The notes under the pieces were generated by a model. It searched no databases. It had not been told where the DNA came from and was given only the letters and a program-made list of their open reading frames with translations. The translations under genes were made by a program, and so were the position numbers. A stretch of DNA of 64,000 nt. It comes from Manihot esculenta. Taxonomy: Eukaryota > Streptophyta > Magnoliopsida > Malpighiales > Euphorbiaceae. Location: NCBI RefSeq assembly GCF_001659605.2, contig NC_035171.2:10136256-10200255 (forward strand). Reading direction: 5' to 3'. Positions 23,182 to 34,059 of this stretch are shown here, piece after piece (position 1 is the first letter of the stretch; each line of letters begins with the position of its first letter).

Positions 23182-25559
23182 ATGGTAGTCACTGTCGTTT
23201 TTGTGCTGCAAATAATGCTGGAATCAACGAAAGTAGCTGCAACAACAGCTATACGAGGGCAGGGATGTGGAGGCAGATGTGGAGACATTGAAATCCAATA
23301 CCCATTTGGTATTAGAGCTGATTGTGCCATGGACAAATGGTTTGTGATTGATTGCATTCAAACTGCAAACTCTACTACACCTTTCATGAGCAGCACCAAA
23401 TTGGAGCTGCTAAATATCGACTATGCACACAGCCGCTTGCTAGTTAAGGGTCCAATATTCTCCTACAATTGTAGCCATTCCAAAACCGGTCAAGTTATGA
23501 ATTTAAGTCGGACATCATTCACCTTTTCTGGGTACAATAAGTTCGCCGTTGTGGGCTGCAACAACCGTGCCGTGCTATCCTCTTCTGAACCAGACGGCAA
23601 TGGATGCCAGCCAACCTGCAAAACAAATGTTAAATCTAAAGGGTGCCGTGGAAACAGATGCTGCCAAACCTCAATCCCTTATTTTCAACAGCTATTTGCA
23701 CCCAGTTTTGAAGATGTGGATGATGATCAATGCAGGATGGCCTTCATGGTGCGAACAAAATGGTTCAAGGCTAACGTAACAGATCCTTATAAGGTGCAAG
23801 AATTGGACTATGTTCCAGTTCTTCTGGATTGGAAAATCAATGCAACAGCCTTGGGATCGGTTGTTATTGATGAGAAATCCACCTACAATGATCCTTTTGT
23901 TTACTATGACAAATTCGATTTCCCGTACCCCAACAGCACTGTCTTAATGTGTCGTAATGGCTTCATAGGCAACCCTTATCTACCTGTTGGATGCCAAGGT
24001 AAAGTGGTACCATGCATCAGCAATATGAACTTCTGAAATTTTTTAATCTTCTGTGCTTAGAATATTCCTTAATTTTTCCATTTTCTGCTTCAAAATTTTC
24101 AGATGTTAATGAATGCGAGGATCCAATGGTGACAAGTCAATGTCAAGGATTATGCAGAAACACACAAGGTTCCTATAAATGCATACCCGATAGATCTCGG
24201 AACACTATTCTAGGTAAGCCTTTTCCCTCCCAATAGAGTTTTTGTAAGGGAAAATGAAGAACATGTCCGGGGTTTTTCTTATATTTGAACAAATCATGCA
24301 TTTGCCATAATAGTTATGTTTACTAAGTATTCTTTTGCTAAGCAGGTATTAGTGTGGCATTTGGAGCATTGATTCTCCTAATTAGTACGTGGTGGTTATA
24401 TAAATTTATTAAGAAAAGAAAACAGACAAAGCGTAGAAGAAAATTCTTCAAGAAAAATGGTGGTTTGTTATTGCGACAACAACTCGGTTCAAGTCAAGGA
24501 AATATCGAGCGGACCAAAATATTCAGTTGTAAGGAGTTAGACCATGCAACAGATCACTTTAATGTGAATAGAATTATTGGTCAAGGTGGCCAAGGCGCCG
24601 TTTACAAAGGAACATTGGCTGATGGAAGAATTGTTGCAATTAAAAAGTCCATGAAAATAGACGAAGCAAAAGTTGAAGAATTCATTAACGAGTGTGGAAT
24701 TTTGTCACAAATTAATCACAGAAATGTTGTAAAGCTACTTGGGTGTTGCTTGGAGACGCATGTTCCTCTTCTTGTCTATGAATTCATCCCCAATGGAACC
24801 CTTTATCAGTATCTCCATCATCAAAATGAAGAATTTCAATTAACATGGAAAATGCGTTTGCAAATTGCTATCCAAGTTTCTGGGGCAATTTCATATCTGC
24901 ACTCCGAGGTATGCATGCCAATTTATCATCGAGATATCAAGTCTACAAATATTCTGTTGGATGAAAAGTTTACAGCAAAAGTATCAGATTTTGGAGTTTC
25001 AAGATCTATCCAGATTGATAAAAGTCATCTGACTACTCATGTAAAGGGAACTTTTGGATATGTAGATCCAGAGTACTTCCAATCAAGCTTGCTTACTGAA
25101 AAGAGTGATGTTTATAGTTTTGGTGTAGTTCTCGTCGAGCTCATAACTGGACAAAAACCAATTTCTTCAGAAAGAGTAGAAGAAGGTGTTGGATTAGCTG
25201 CATGTTTCATTCTTTCAATGGAAAATGACAAACTCTTTGATATGCTTGATCCCCAAATTGTGGGCCAATGCAACATAGAAGAAGTTACTGCAGTTGCTAA
25301 CCTTGCAAAAAGATGCTTGTACTTGAACGGCAAGCTACGACCTACTATGAAAGAAGTACTGACAGAGTTGGAAGGAATTCAATTATCTCTGAAATATGCA
25401 AGTATTCAACAAAATACTACGAATGAAGTTGAACCAAACCCTTCGGATGCTTCATCTACTTCCACAAGCTCATGTTGTGATAGTCCTCAAGTCTCCATAA
25501 ACATTTTCAAATCCAACCCAGACTTTGAACCAGCGAAGGAAGAGGGAGCGGAGCATTAA
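23182..25559 (+). CDS. WAK-like receptor kinase, gene 5 of 5
   Basis: Exons 23182-23998, 24103-24213 and 24346-25559 give 713 residues. It has the short signal peptide form shared with gene 3, a GUB_WAK ectodomain, an EGF start (DVNEC) in exon 2, a membrane helix about 304-330 and an RD kinase (glycine loop near 388, lysine 409, HRD aspartate 506, DFG aspartate 524). The ectodomain is more basic than in genes 3 and 4 around the CQPTC region ([14 protein letters not shown]). The C-tail shares [19 protein letters not shown] with gene 4. The frame is fully open. Confidence 0.92.
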
Positions 25560-25762
25560 GTGTTTAAGGTTCGATCAACATATTGTTAAACCCATACACC
25601 ATTTAATAAAAATTTTTGTAACTTAAACAATAGTGATTCTATGTACTCAAACTATACCGAGACGAATTCTGGTATATATCATAAATACAGTAACCAATAA
25701 CAAACACAATCACACCCTCCAAGAACAAGAAAACAAGACCAATTAGGTTGGTTGTCTATGTG

Positions 25763-26044
25763 CTAGAAAAATTTCATTTTTCCTTTGACTGAAGCCTTTG
25801 CCAGTTCTACGCGGCAAAGTGCTTGCTGTTTTCCTGTCAATCCAGAACATGATCCAGTGGCACCTAAAGTAATAGCAAAGTAAAGATAGATTGTGCAAAG
25901 AAAAGCCAAAAGAACCAAAGCTGTTAAGAGGAATCGGTGCCTCTGAAGGAGAGTTGACCAACTACCCAACTCATCCCGGCTGAATTGTTTTCGGAGGGAT
26001 GGAGACCTCAAACGAGGAGATGATAAAATGTTATCCAGAACCAT
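25763..26044 (-). CDS. Small single-pass membrane protein, 93 aa
   Basis: A single coding exon of 93 codons. Residues 1-35 are basic and serine-rich with SPRLRSPSLRKQ. Residues about 36-60 form one strong membrane helix (LTALVLLAFLCTIYLYFA), and the C-terminal tail has two cysteines (SCSGLTGKQQALC). It looks like a conserved plant protein of unknown function; I do not recognise a named family. A probable 3' splice site (TTTCAG) lies at 26075-26080, 30 bases before the ATG, pointing to a 5'-UTR intron that starts at 28013. The neighbouring WAKL gene 5 converges on it with about 200 bases between stops. Confidence 0.7.
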   Translation of the reverse strand: MVLDNILSSPRLRSPSLRKQFSRDELGSWSTLLQRHRFLLTALVLLAFLCTIYLYFAITLGATGSCSGLTGKQQALCRVELAKASVKGKMKFF

Positions 26045-26667
26045 ACCCTTCTAAGCTGAAACTCCTAGGCCAACCTGAAATACCATACCAATTTGTGTTG
26101 ATGCTGACAAGTAAAAGTACAAAAAAATCATAAGACGAAATTGAGGGAATTCAATATTGGATTATTATTTTGCAAAAAGAAAAGGGAAGTTTTGTCCCTG
26201 AATCAAGGACTATTGTTCAATTTACAATAACTAGCAAACTAATAGCTTGCTTTGGCGACCAGGGGAACAAAGACAGAATTTAAGACAGAAAGTTTATGTA
26301 AAGCAGCATTGAGTAAAATGTCAACAAAATCATATCCCTAGAAGCCTAGTGCAACTATATTTCGGAATCTAAAGTGTACAGGTGCACAAAAAATCACTGG
26401 CTTTAACGTGCTAATAATTAAGAGACCCCATTGAAGAAATGGGTGATATCTTATCTTTTAAGCATCCACAGAGGAATGATAAATATCATCTTTAGATGTT
26501 TACTTCAGTTACTAACTCTAACAATAACGATAACCAAAAATACTGGGAGAATCAGCTCTTCTCGACCTCTCCTTGCCAGTGGTCTAGCTAAGAAAAAGAC
26601 CCAGGTAAAAAGGGACAATTTGGACAACCTTTAGCAAGGCAAATCAACCAACAATACCACTGCACCT

Positions 26668-27070
26668 TAGCCCTCGTTTGTATAACTTTTCAGGGAGGAA
26701 AGAAAATAAAGAGTGGAAAATAAAGAAAGAAAATAAAAATAGTAAAACAAGTCATTATCCGCCCATTGTTTGGATGTTAGGGAGGAAAATAAGAGGGGAA
26801 AGCAACTTTTTGAATTTAATGATTGTATTTGTAATTAAAATAAATATTTATAGGGATAAAAAGGTAATTATATTCATTTTCCACCCATTTACTCTTCAAA
26901 TTGGAAATAAGTTGAATAGGAATTTTAATTTGTTATTTTCCATCTTTATTTTCCTTCCTCTCCTATTTTCCTGCAATCCAAACAAAATAAGAGAGGAAAT
27001 ATTTTTAATTTACTTTGAAATTTTCCTTCCTCTCTTATTTTCCTCTCATCCAAACATAGTATTAGTGTTA
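26668..27070. repeat. MITE-like inverted repeat in the UTR intron
   Basis: The left arm is rich in GGAGGAAA and AAATAAGAG, the right arm in CTTCCTCTC and TTATTTTCCTC. Near the ends GTTTGGATG (26768) opposes CATCCAAAC (27047). The arms are largely self-complementary with no coding content. Probably a short non-autonomous DNA transposon. Confidence 0.45.
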
Positions 27071-27344
27071 ACAGAAAGTGCATAATTTGAGAGTTCAGAC
27101 ATATATGGGTGTTTGTGGCCCAGGAAAAGAATTGTTCACTGAAGGAAGAAGTATAAAAAGCCAAATGACAGTAACAAAATCACATTTTTGGATCAATTTT
27201 AAAACCAAATAATTTTCCTTTTTCCCCTTGTTGAGATGTTATAAAATTATGAAATCTTTGAAATTGAACCACATTATCATCGACCTGCAACCCGTTTCAC
27301 AGAATCTATCCACCAGGTTCACATATAAAACATTGACCATTCTG

Positions 27345-27800
27345 CAATTGGAGAGAAAAGAAAAGGAAAGAAATCTAATTTCTTTAAATTCTCTTTCGGA
27401 CAAGCATTAGAAGAGAGAAAAGAGGAGAAAAGAAGAGAAATTGCATTTGGACAACAATTAGAAGAGAGAAAGGAGAAGAAAAGAAGAGAAATTGCATCTC
27501 TCAATCCCTTAAAATGAACATTTCTCTCCAAATTGGAAATTGGGTGGGGGGGGGGGGGGAGTTAAGATTATTTGTATGGAGATTCTTTAATGCCCTTTCA
27601 ACTAAAGGCATAATAGTCGTTTCTCTTTTTTTTTTCCTTAAAAGAGAAAAATTATATTTCTTTCCTCTTCTAAAAATTAATTCTAAAAACGTATCCAACA
27701 ATGAGAAGGAAATAAATTTCTATTCTTTCTCCTTTCTCTTAGTTTCTCCTCTTAATTTCTCTTCATTTCCCCTGTATGGATCCAAACAAAGGGTTAAGGT
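27345..27800. repeat. Second purine/pyrimidine inverted repeat with G14 tract
   Basis: The left part carries repeated GAAGAGAGAAA(G)GAGAA units, two of them beginning TTGGACAA. The right part is CTTTCTCCTTTCTCTTAGTTTCTCC and ends GGATCCAAAC. An uninterrupted run of 14 G's sits at 27546-27559. The arms can pair over long stretches. It resembles the preceding repeat in style but not in sequence. Confidence 0.45.
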
Positions 27801-28013
27801 AAATATCATAAATTGGTTTCCTTTCACTAAAAAAATCTACAAGAAACCACATTGAAAGAAATAATCAAACACTTTTTATATTCAAACCCAGATAACTAAA
27901 CATCACATTGAACAAAACCCATTATTCGCATATCACCCGAAAAAAAAAAAGAAGCAGAAAGCCGGATTGAATTTGCTCATATCTGAAGGAAAAGCCAACA
28001 GAGAGAGACTTAC

Positions 28014-28200
28014 TGTGAGAGAAAGGATCAAACTTTTCTCCTTATGCGTAATTTTGTTGAGATGGGAACTGAAATCTTGGATGCAATTGCGTTTTGTTCC
28101 GTTTGTCTCGGCTACGAAGGGAAAGGGATGGATGGCGGGGGCAGAGCATCCACGCTATTACCAGTACCAGGATTTAGAGAATGGAAAGAGAGATGCAGAT
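28014..28200 (-). promoter_or_regulatory. Inferred 5' leader exon and core promoter of the small membrane protein gene
   Basis: On the - strand a TATATATGG motif lies near 28222-28230, followed by a GC-richer stretch that ends at the donor GTAAGT (28013). The composition contrasts with the AT-rich DNA beyond 28250. An open frame on the opposite strand exists here but has no recognisable domain. Confidence 0.4.
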
Positions 28201-28249
28201 GAGGAATGGAGGAAGAGCACCATATATAAGTGCACATTTAATTAAAGAA

Positions 28250-30317
28250 AATAATTAGTAAAAGGAAAAAGGTTGGAATTGCGTGAGGATGATTGTTGCT
28301 AAAGTTTATGTGTGAGAGGACGAAGGGTTAGACTTTTGGACGTTATTTGACGCTTGGAGGCGTCAAGGGCCGTCAAATGTAATCAGTGTTTGAGATCTGA
28401 TTCAGATCAATTGCCTTTTCTGTTTTGTTTTTTTCTTTTTTCACGAAATGAGAAGACAATAATACCTTCGTCAATGTAAATAAATAAAGAAAACCAAAAA
28501 GCTAATAGCTACTGGCAGCACGAATCCTAAGCGTTTTTTGCTGTACATTTTCCTTTTTATATGAAATATCACCTTTACCATTAAACTTTGGAGCAATATC
28601 AATTCTTCATCCGGTTGATATTGAGAGTTTTCAATCATCTACTGTTCTATCTAAATAGAAAATAATTTTTTTTATTAGTTTAAAGAGTGCGTTGGAATTG
28701 TATTTAAATAAGAAAATTTTTAGCCAGTGAAGATTTTGTAGATATGCATCCATGGTAATTTTTATATGGTTGTGGTGCTTTTTCTTGCCTGTAAAATTGC
28801 TTCTAGGAAGCGATTGTCTCTGGCTCACATACAATACCTGAAATCCTGGTTGCATAAAGGCTAGAGGTGTAAGAAATGGATTGGGCTTCTACATCCTATA
28901 GATAAGACAAATGGGTTTCAGCAGCCTATATCGACATGGCACTCTTGGATGCTCGCCAACCTGCTTGTTTTGTACTTTAGCTATGTGGCTTTTCTAGTTT
29001 CTCTAGTTCTCCTTAACTAATCCTTAGCTTTTTCCTTGAGCCAATGCTTTTGTCTGGGTTCCTTTCCATGTCTATTGCTGTTCTCAATCAGTGTTTTAGG
29101 TTTCTATCGAACCAAGATTTATACAAAGTTGGAGGATGAGCCCAACCTTTACGCATATTTACATTTTAATTTAATTATTTTAATTTTAATTTAATTAATA
29201 TAATTTTATATTTTAATATAATTTTAATTCTAATAATTTAACTCGCATATTATATGTATTATTGCTATTATTTTTTAATTATAAATTAATGTCTAAATGA
29301 CTGAATATTAAACATTTACATAATTTTATATTTTAATTTAAATATTTAAATTTTAAATAAATTGGCACAACACTGCATGTAATTTTAATAAATTTTCAAA
29401 AATTAATATAAAATACTAAATGTAAAATTTTATTATTTTTTAAATATAAACTAATTTTATATATGAAAATAATATTATCATACTTCATTATTGTTAAATA
29501 ATATATTTAATTTTAAAAATAATAATAATATAAAAATTAAATATGCAATCGATAATTTTAATAATAATAAATAATAAATAGATTTTATTTTATATTAATA
29601 ACTATTATAAAAATTTTATAATAAATATGTTATTTTTGATTATTTTTATATATATCGTTATGAATTAAATAAGATATCCACTATAAAAATATTTATAATT
29701 ATTATTTTAAAATAAAAGTTTTTATAATAACATATTGTTTTAAAATAAAATTCATTACTATTGAATATGTGAACGGAATATTATTTATCTTTGATTTTAA
29801 AAATTAATTAAAATTCATTCTAATATAAATATTAAATTAATTTATTTAAAATTTAAATATTTATATTAAAATATAAAATGACGTAATGATCAACTGATCT
29901 AATAATAATAAATATGCTATGTTAATTAGATTATTAAATTTAAAAATTAATAAATGAGATAAAATTACACTAAAATATAAAGATTGGACTAATTAAATTA
30001 AAATTAAAAGAATTTAATTAAAATATAAATACATGTAAATATTAAATATTTTTAATCAATTTATAAAAAATAAAAATACATATTATAATAAATTATTGTA
30101 AAAAAAATTAGATGAACAATATAAAATAAAAATAATTTAAAATATAAAATAAATATGCTATTAACAATCAGGAATAAAAATTAGGTGTACGAAAAATTTT
30201 GTTTAAAATGTTCAAAATTATAAACTATAAAAGAAATTAGACATGCAAAACTCAAATGAGATGCGAAAATTTTAATTTTATTAAGAATCTAGTGTCCACG
30301 GCGGATGATCATTCGGT
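28250..30317. other. Gene-free AT-rich region
   Basis: 28250-29150 has mixed composition without a recognisable gene or repeat end. 29150-30300 is extremely AT-rich, with short tracts and no feature I can support. Confidence 0.5.
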
Positions 30318-30771
30318 CGGTTTGATTTAAAATCGAACCGAACTGAATAAATCGAAAATTAAAATTTTAGTATTTATAAAAATTGAACCGAATTGATTTT
30401 GATTAGAAATCGAATCGAATCGAACCGAACCAATCTGATTTGATTCAATTCGGTTCAGTTTGATTGGTTTCAATTTTTAATAAATTTTTTATTTTTTACA
30501 TTTTATTTTTAATATTTTAAAATTAAATTAAAATATTTTAATATTAATATAATTTAATTTCTTTATATTATTGAAAATAACATATTATTATACTAATCAG
30601 TTCGATTCGATTTTTTTAATTTTTTCTGATAAAACTGAATCGAATCGAAATAACTGAAATTTTTAAAATTAAAAATTAAACCGAACTGAATTGAATAAAA
30701 AATTGAACTGAATTTTAAAATTAATTCGATTCGATCGATTTTTTCAATTTAAACCGAATACTGGTCAACCC
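30318..30771. repeat. MITE-like AACCGA/TCGGTT palindromic repeat, copy 2
   Basis: Starts TTCGGTCGGTTTGATTTAAA and ends TTCAATTTAAACCGAATACTGG, roughly inverted copies of each other. The body is full of AATCGAA/TTCGATT palindromes. Its right end matches that of 22111-22512. Noncoding. Confidence 0.6.
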
Positions 30772-31349
30772 ATCCAGCAACCACCCCTCCGCTCCTGATT
30801 TCTTGCAAGCTTTTAGCTTTTGTTGTCAAACTCTTCCTTAGTAGTGCAAGGCAAGCGACTGTCGGAGTGGGCAAATACCGATTGGTTCGGAGGCAGCAGT
30901 GGCTTCTTAGCCGATCAACTAGGTGGGGTTTGATTGGTTTTCCCCCTCTCAGGCGTTATTGTAAGTTGGGCTTCCTTTTTAAGTCATGGGCTTTGTAACA
31001 TAGGTTTTATATTTAAATGTGGTGTATCGTAGAATTCAGGCCTTTTCATTAATGAAATTTTATTTTTGAAAAATTCTAATAATAATCCAATTATTATCAA
31101 AAAAATAAATTAATAATTTATCTCTATAAGGTAAAATATGATGATATATGAGATTTTTTCTTTAATAAATAATTTTAAATTTCAACTTTGAGTATAAAGA
31201 ATTTTAAGATTTAGAATGAAGTATTTTACTTTTTAAATATACTATTAACGTAAAGTGAATTTTGAAATTAAATTAATAATTTTATTTTTATTAATAAAAT
31301 GTAATTTCTGAAAGTGAGTTCTCAGTGCTTTTGCAAATTTTTCAAAATT
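30772..31349. other. Unassigned sequence before the gypsy array
   Basis: 30772-31060 has mixed composition without a recognisable coding frame; the rest is AT-rich. The left edge of the gypsy homology is at 31349-31351. No target-site copy is visible there. Confidence 0.4.
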
Positions 31350-31350
31350 T

Positions 31351-31703
31351 GTCCGCTAGAGGCTTGTAAAGTTTCAGAGAGAGAAGAGTTTATTAGAGTG
31401 GCGCAGTGGAAGCACGTTGAGGTTTTCGAGAAAGTTGAGGTTTGCTGGAGGTGTCTCCTAAAGAGGGGGGTGATTCGTTATGGGCAGAAAGGTAAATTAG
31501 CTCTTAGATACATCGGACCCTTCAAGATCCTGTAAAGGATCGGGAATGTACCCTACGAGTTAGATTTACCTACTTCAATGGAGGAAATCCATTCGGTTTC
31601 CATGTTCCCAGGTTATGAGAATTCGTGTCAGATCCGAGTGAGTTTCTTAAGAACCAAAGGTGGAGATCGCAGGGAATCCCACCTATGTTGAGCAGTTAGT
31701 GCG
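31351..31703 (+). pseudogene. gypsy integrase C-terminal fragment, left copy
   Basis: Encodes the integrase end region with GQKGKLALRYIGPFKIL, the GPF-type segment usual before the chromodomain or tail of gypsy integrases, then stops. It is a near-identical duplicate of 40628-40980. Nothing of the upstream pol is present on its left. Confidence 0.75.
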
Positions 31704-31912
31704 GATCATAGACACACAAGTCAGGAAGTTGAGGAACACGGAATCCTGATGGTGAAAGCCTTGGAATCACCGTTTAATGGAAAAAGTATGCCTAGGAGAC
31801 CGGGAGTTCGTACTTCAGCTAGTATCTGTGTCTCTCTTTGGAGAGAGATTTTAGACTTTGCTTGCTTGTTTATGTATGCTTGATGCTATGTTCTGAGAAG
31901 GCACGTTTGTTT

Positions 31913-31950
31913 GAACATTCGGGGACGAATGTTCTTAAAGGGGGGAAGAA
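31913..31950 (+). other. Hairpin and polypurine tract, left copy
   Basis: A perfect 9-bp inverted repeat, GAACATTCG / CGAATGTTC with a 4-base loop (31913-31934), is followed by the polypurine tract AAAGGGGGGAAGAA (31937-31950) that abuts the LTR. The same arrangement is at 41190-41227. Confidence 0.8.
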
Positions 31951-33660
31951 TGTAATACCCGGCTAGATTTCGGCATCGGGATCCCTACCTTCCGGCGGAA
32001 TCTCCGTTGGAATCTGGAATTTCTGAAGATGCCAGAGTCTTCTAGGGGGTTAAAGTGTGTTTTCTAAAATGTTTTCACATGATTTTATGGTTTTAAATGG
32101 AAAAGAAATTGAGTTTTGAAAAGAGTAGGCTAAGGAGGCATTTTCCAGGTTCGGCCGCCGAAAGTCAAGTTCGGCCGCCGAACATGGGGCTGTTTCGGGA
32201 GTGCTTTAGGTTTCCGAAAGTATGAGGGCAGAAACCAGGTTCGGCCGCCGAACCTCAAGTTTGGCCGCCGAACATGCATGAGTTTAGGCGGCACGTTAGG
32301 CTGCCGAAGGTAGTCGACCAGGCCACCTATAAAAGGCCCTCAGACCGAAAATGGGCGAGTTTTCTCCCCATTCTCGAGCTCAGGTGTGTTCATGTCCTCC
32401 TCTAGTCATTTTCATGTTTTTTCTTCAAATCCTTCACGTTTTATAAGCTACATGGTTGTTTTAAAGAGTTTTAAAGCTTGGATCAAGGTTTGGAGAGCTT
32501 GGAGACTTCAAGGGCTTGGGTTCTCCATATCTCAAACTTTGGGTCGCACCAACCCTCGATCTTCAAGAGGTAAGTGTAGATCTATGCTTTCCTTTATGTT
32601 TTAAAGAAGTTTTAAGCAAGTTTGAAGATGTTTTGATGGTTGAGTATGGGTAGATATGCATGTTAGGGTGTATGTGGGTTTTATGCCCAATGTATGTTTA
32701 TGTGATGTGTTTGAGCTAGTTTATGCATGTGGGAGAGTGTATGCATGATTGGGAAAGAGCAAGTGAGATTTTGGGATGTTTTGGTGGTTTTGGCCTATGT
32801 GGGTCATAAGCTACCTATGCATGCTTTTGATGTTGTCTTTGGAGTTTAATCTAGTTGTTAAGCTCCTTTATGCATGACTAAGGGTTTATGCTTGGTTTTG
32901 AGAAGTTTAGTCATGTTTTAAGAGGTTGGAGGCTTGTTTTGAGAGGTTGGGAGGCTTGTATGCACAAGGGCTGAGTTCTAGAAGAACTCAGGTTCGGCCG
33001 CCGAAGGTGGTTTCGGCCGCCGAACCTGCCTATGGTTGTATGGTTTGGCCGCCAAACCTTACCCCCGAAAGTGGTGTTTCGGAGCTGGAGCAGACTTTCG
33101 GCCGCCGAAGGTGATGTTCGGCCGCCGAAAGTGCCTGACTTTCGTCTCTGGAGAGAAGGTTCGGCCGCCGAAGGTGCCCCCAAACCTGCATGACTTTCGT
33201 CTCTGGAAGGGACCTTCGGCCGCTGAAAGTGCCCTGTCCAGCCCTTTCATGGGTGTTTTCTATGATTGTTTTGAGGATGTTTTAGGGGGTTTTTGGGGAG
33301 TTGTTTATGTATTGTTTAGAGTATGTTTGGCACCTCACTGGAGTCCACATATGTAGGATCGGACCCGAGGAACCAAGGTGCTTAGCAGTGTTAGCTGCTT
33401 CAGAGTCGGTCCAGAGCTAGTCAAGGTGAGTAGAACATAACTCTTTTAATATTAAAGAAATTGAATGTTCAAAGCATATTCATGCATCATGAATACCATG
33501 TTATGTAATAGGTTGTTGCATTAGAGATCACGAATATGTTGCATTGCATAGTACGATGTATGATGATGTGGATGAATATTGAATGATCCATTAGCCCTCA
33601 GTATGATGTGATATGACATAATATGACACGATATGATATGTATGGCATGATATGAGATGA

Positions 33661-33781
33661 AAAGACCAGGTGTGGCCGTATCGCCCCTGGCATAGAGTAT
33701 GAAAAGACCAGGTGTGGCCGTATCGCCCCTGGCATAGAGTATGAAAGACCAGGGTGGCTGTATCGCCCCTGGCATAGAGCA
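33661..33781 (+). repeat. Minisatellite in LTR 1, 3 units
   Basis: Units of about 40-42 bases with the core GTGGCCGTATCGCCCCTGGC followed by ATAGAG, three in tandem. The corresponding site in LTR 2 (42941-43147) has five. Confidence 0.9.
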
Positions 33782-34059
33782 TTGTTGGACTTGTTATGAG
33801 ATGAAATCTAGATGTAGAGGGCTAATGGTGACGAATTCATCCTTGATGTGTATTGTTTGTGATGTGATGCATGTCATGAAAGCATATGATATAATAAACT
33901 ATTTTTCTCTTTAGTTCTGCTCACTGGGCTTTTTAGCTCACCCCTCTCCCCTAACCCTAGGTTTGCAGGGTCAGAGATAGTCAGGAGATCAGCAGGTTAT
34001 GTCCATGGTCATGTTTATGTAATAGTTTAGTAGTGGACATGATGTAAGGTAGAGATATC

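Larger units (their letters stand above)
26075..28013 (-). other. Inferred 5'-UTR intron of the small membrane protein gene
   Basis: On the - strand a strong donor CACA|GTAAGT is at 28013 and a pyrimidine-poor but plausible acceptor TTTCAG at 26075. A leader exon of about 175 bases with a TATATATGG element upstream fits. The intron contains two purine-arm/pyrimidine-arm repeats. This is inference from splice signals only. Confidence 0.45.

Noticed and set aside
27967..28245. 92-codon frame on the + strand
   Set aside because: No recognisable domain; it overlaps the inferred leader exon and promoter of the - strand gene, which has better splice and TATA signals.
28631..28855. 74-codon frame on the - strand
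   Set aside because: It has no recognised domain and lies in gene-free DNA; chance frame is likeliest.
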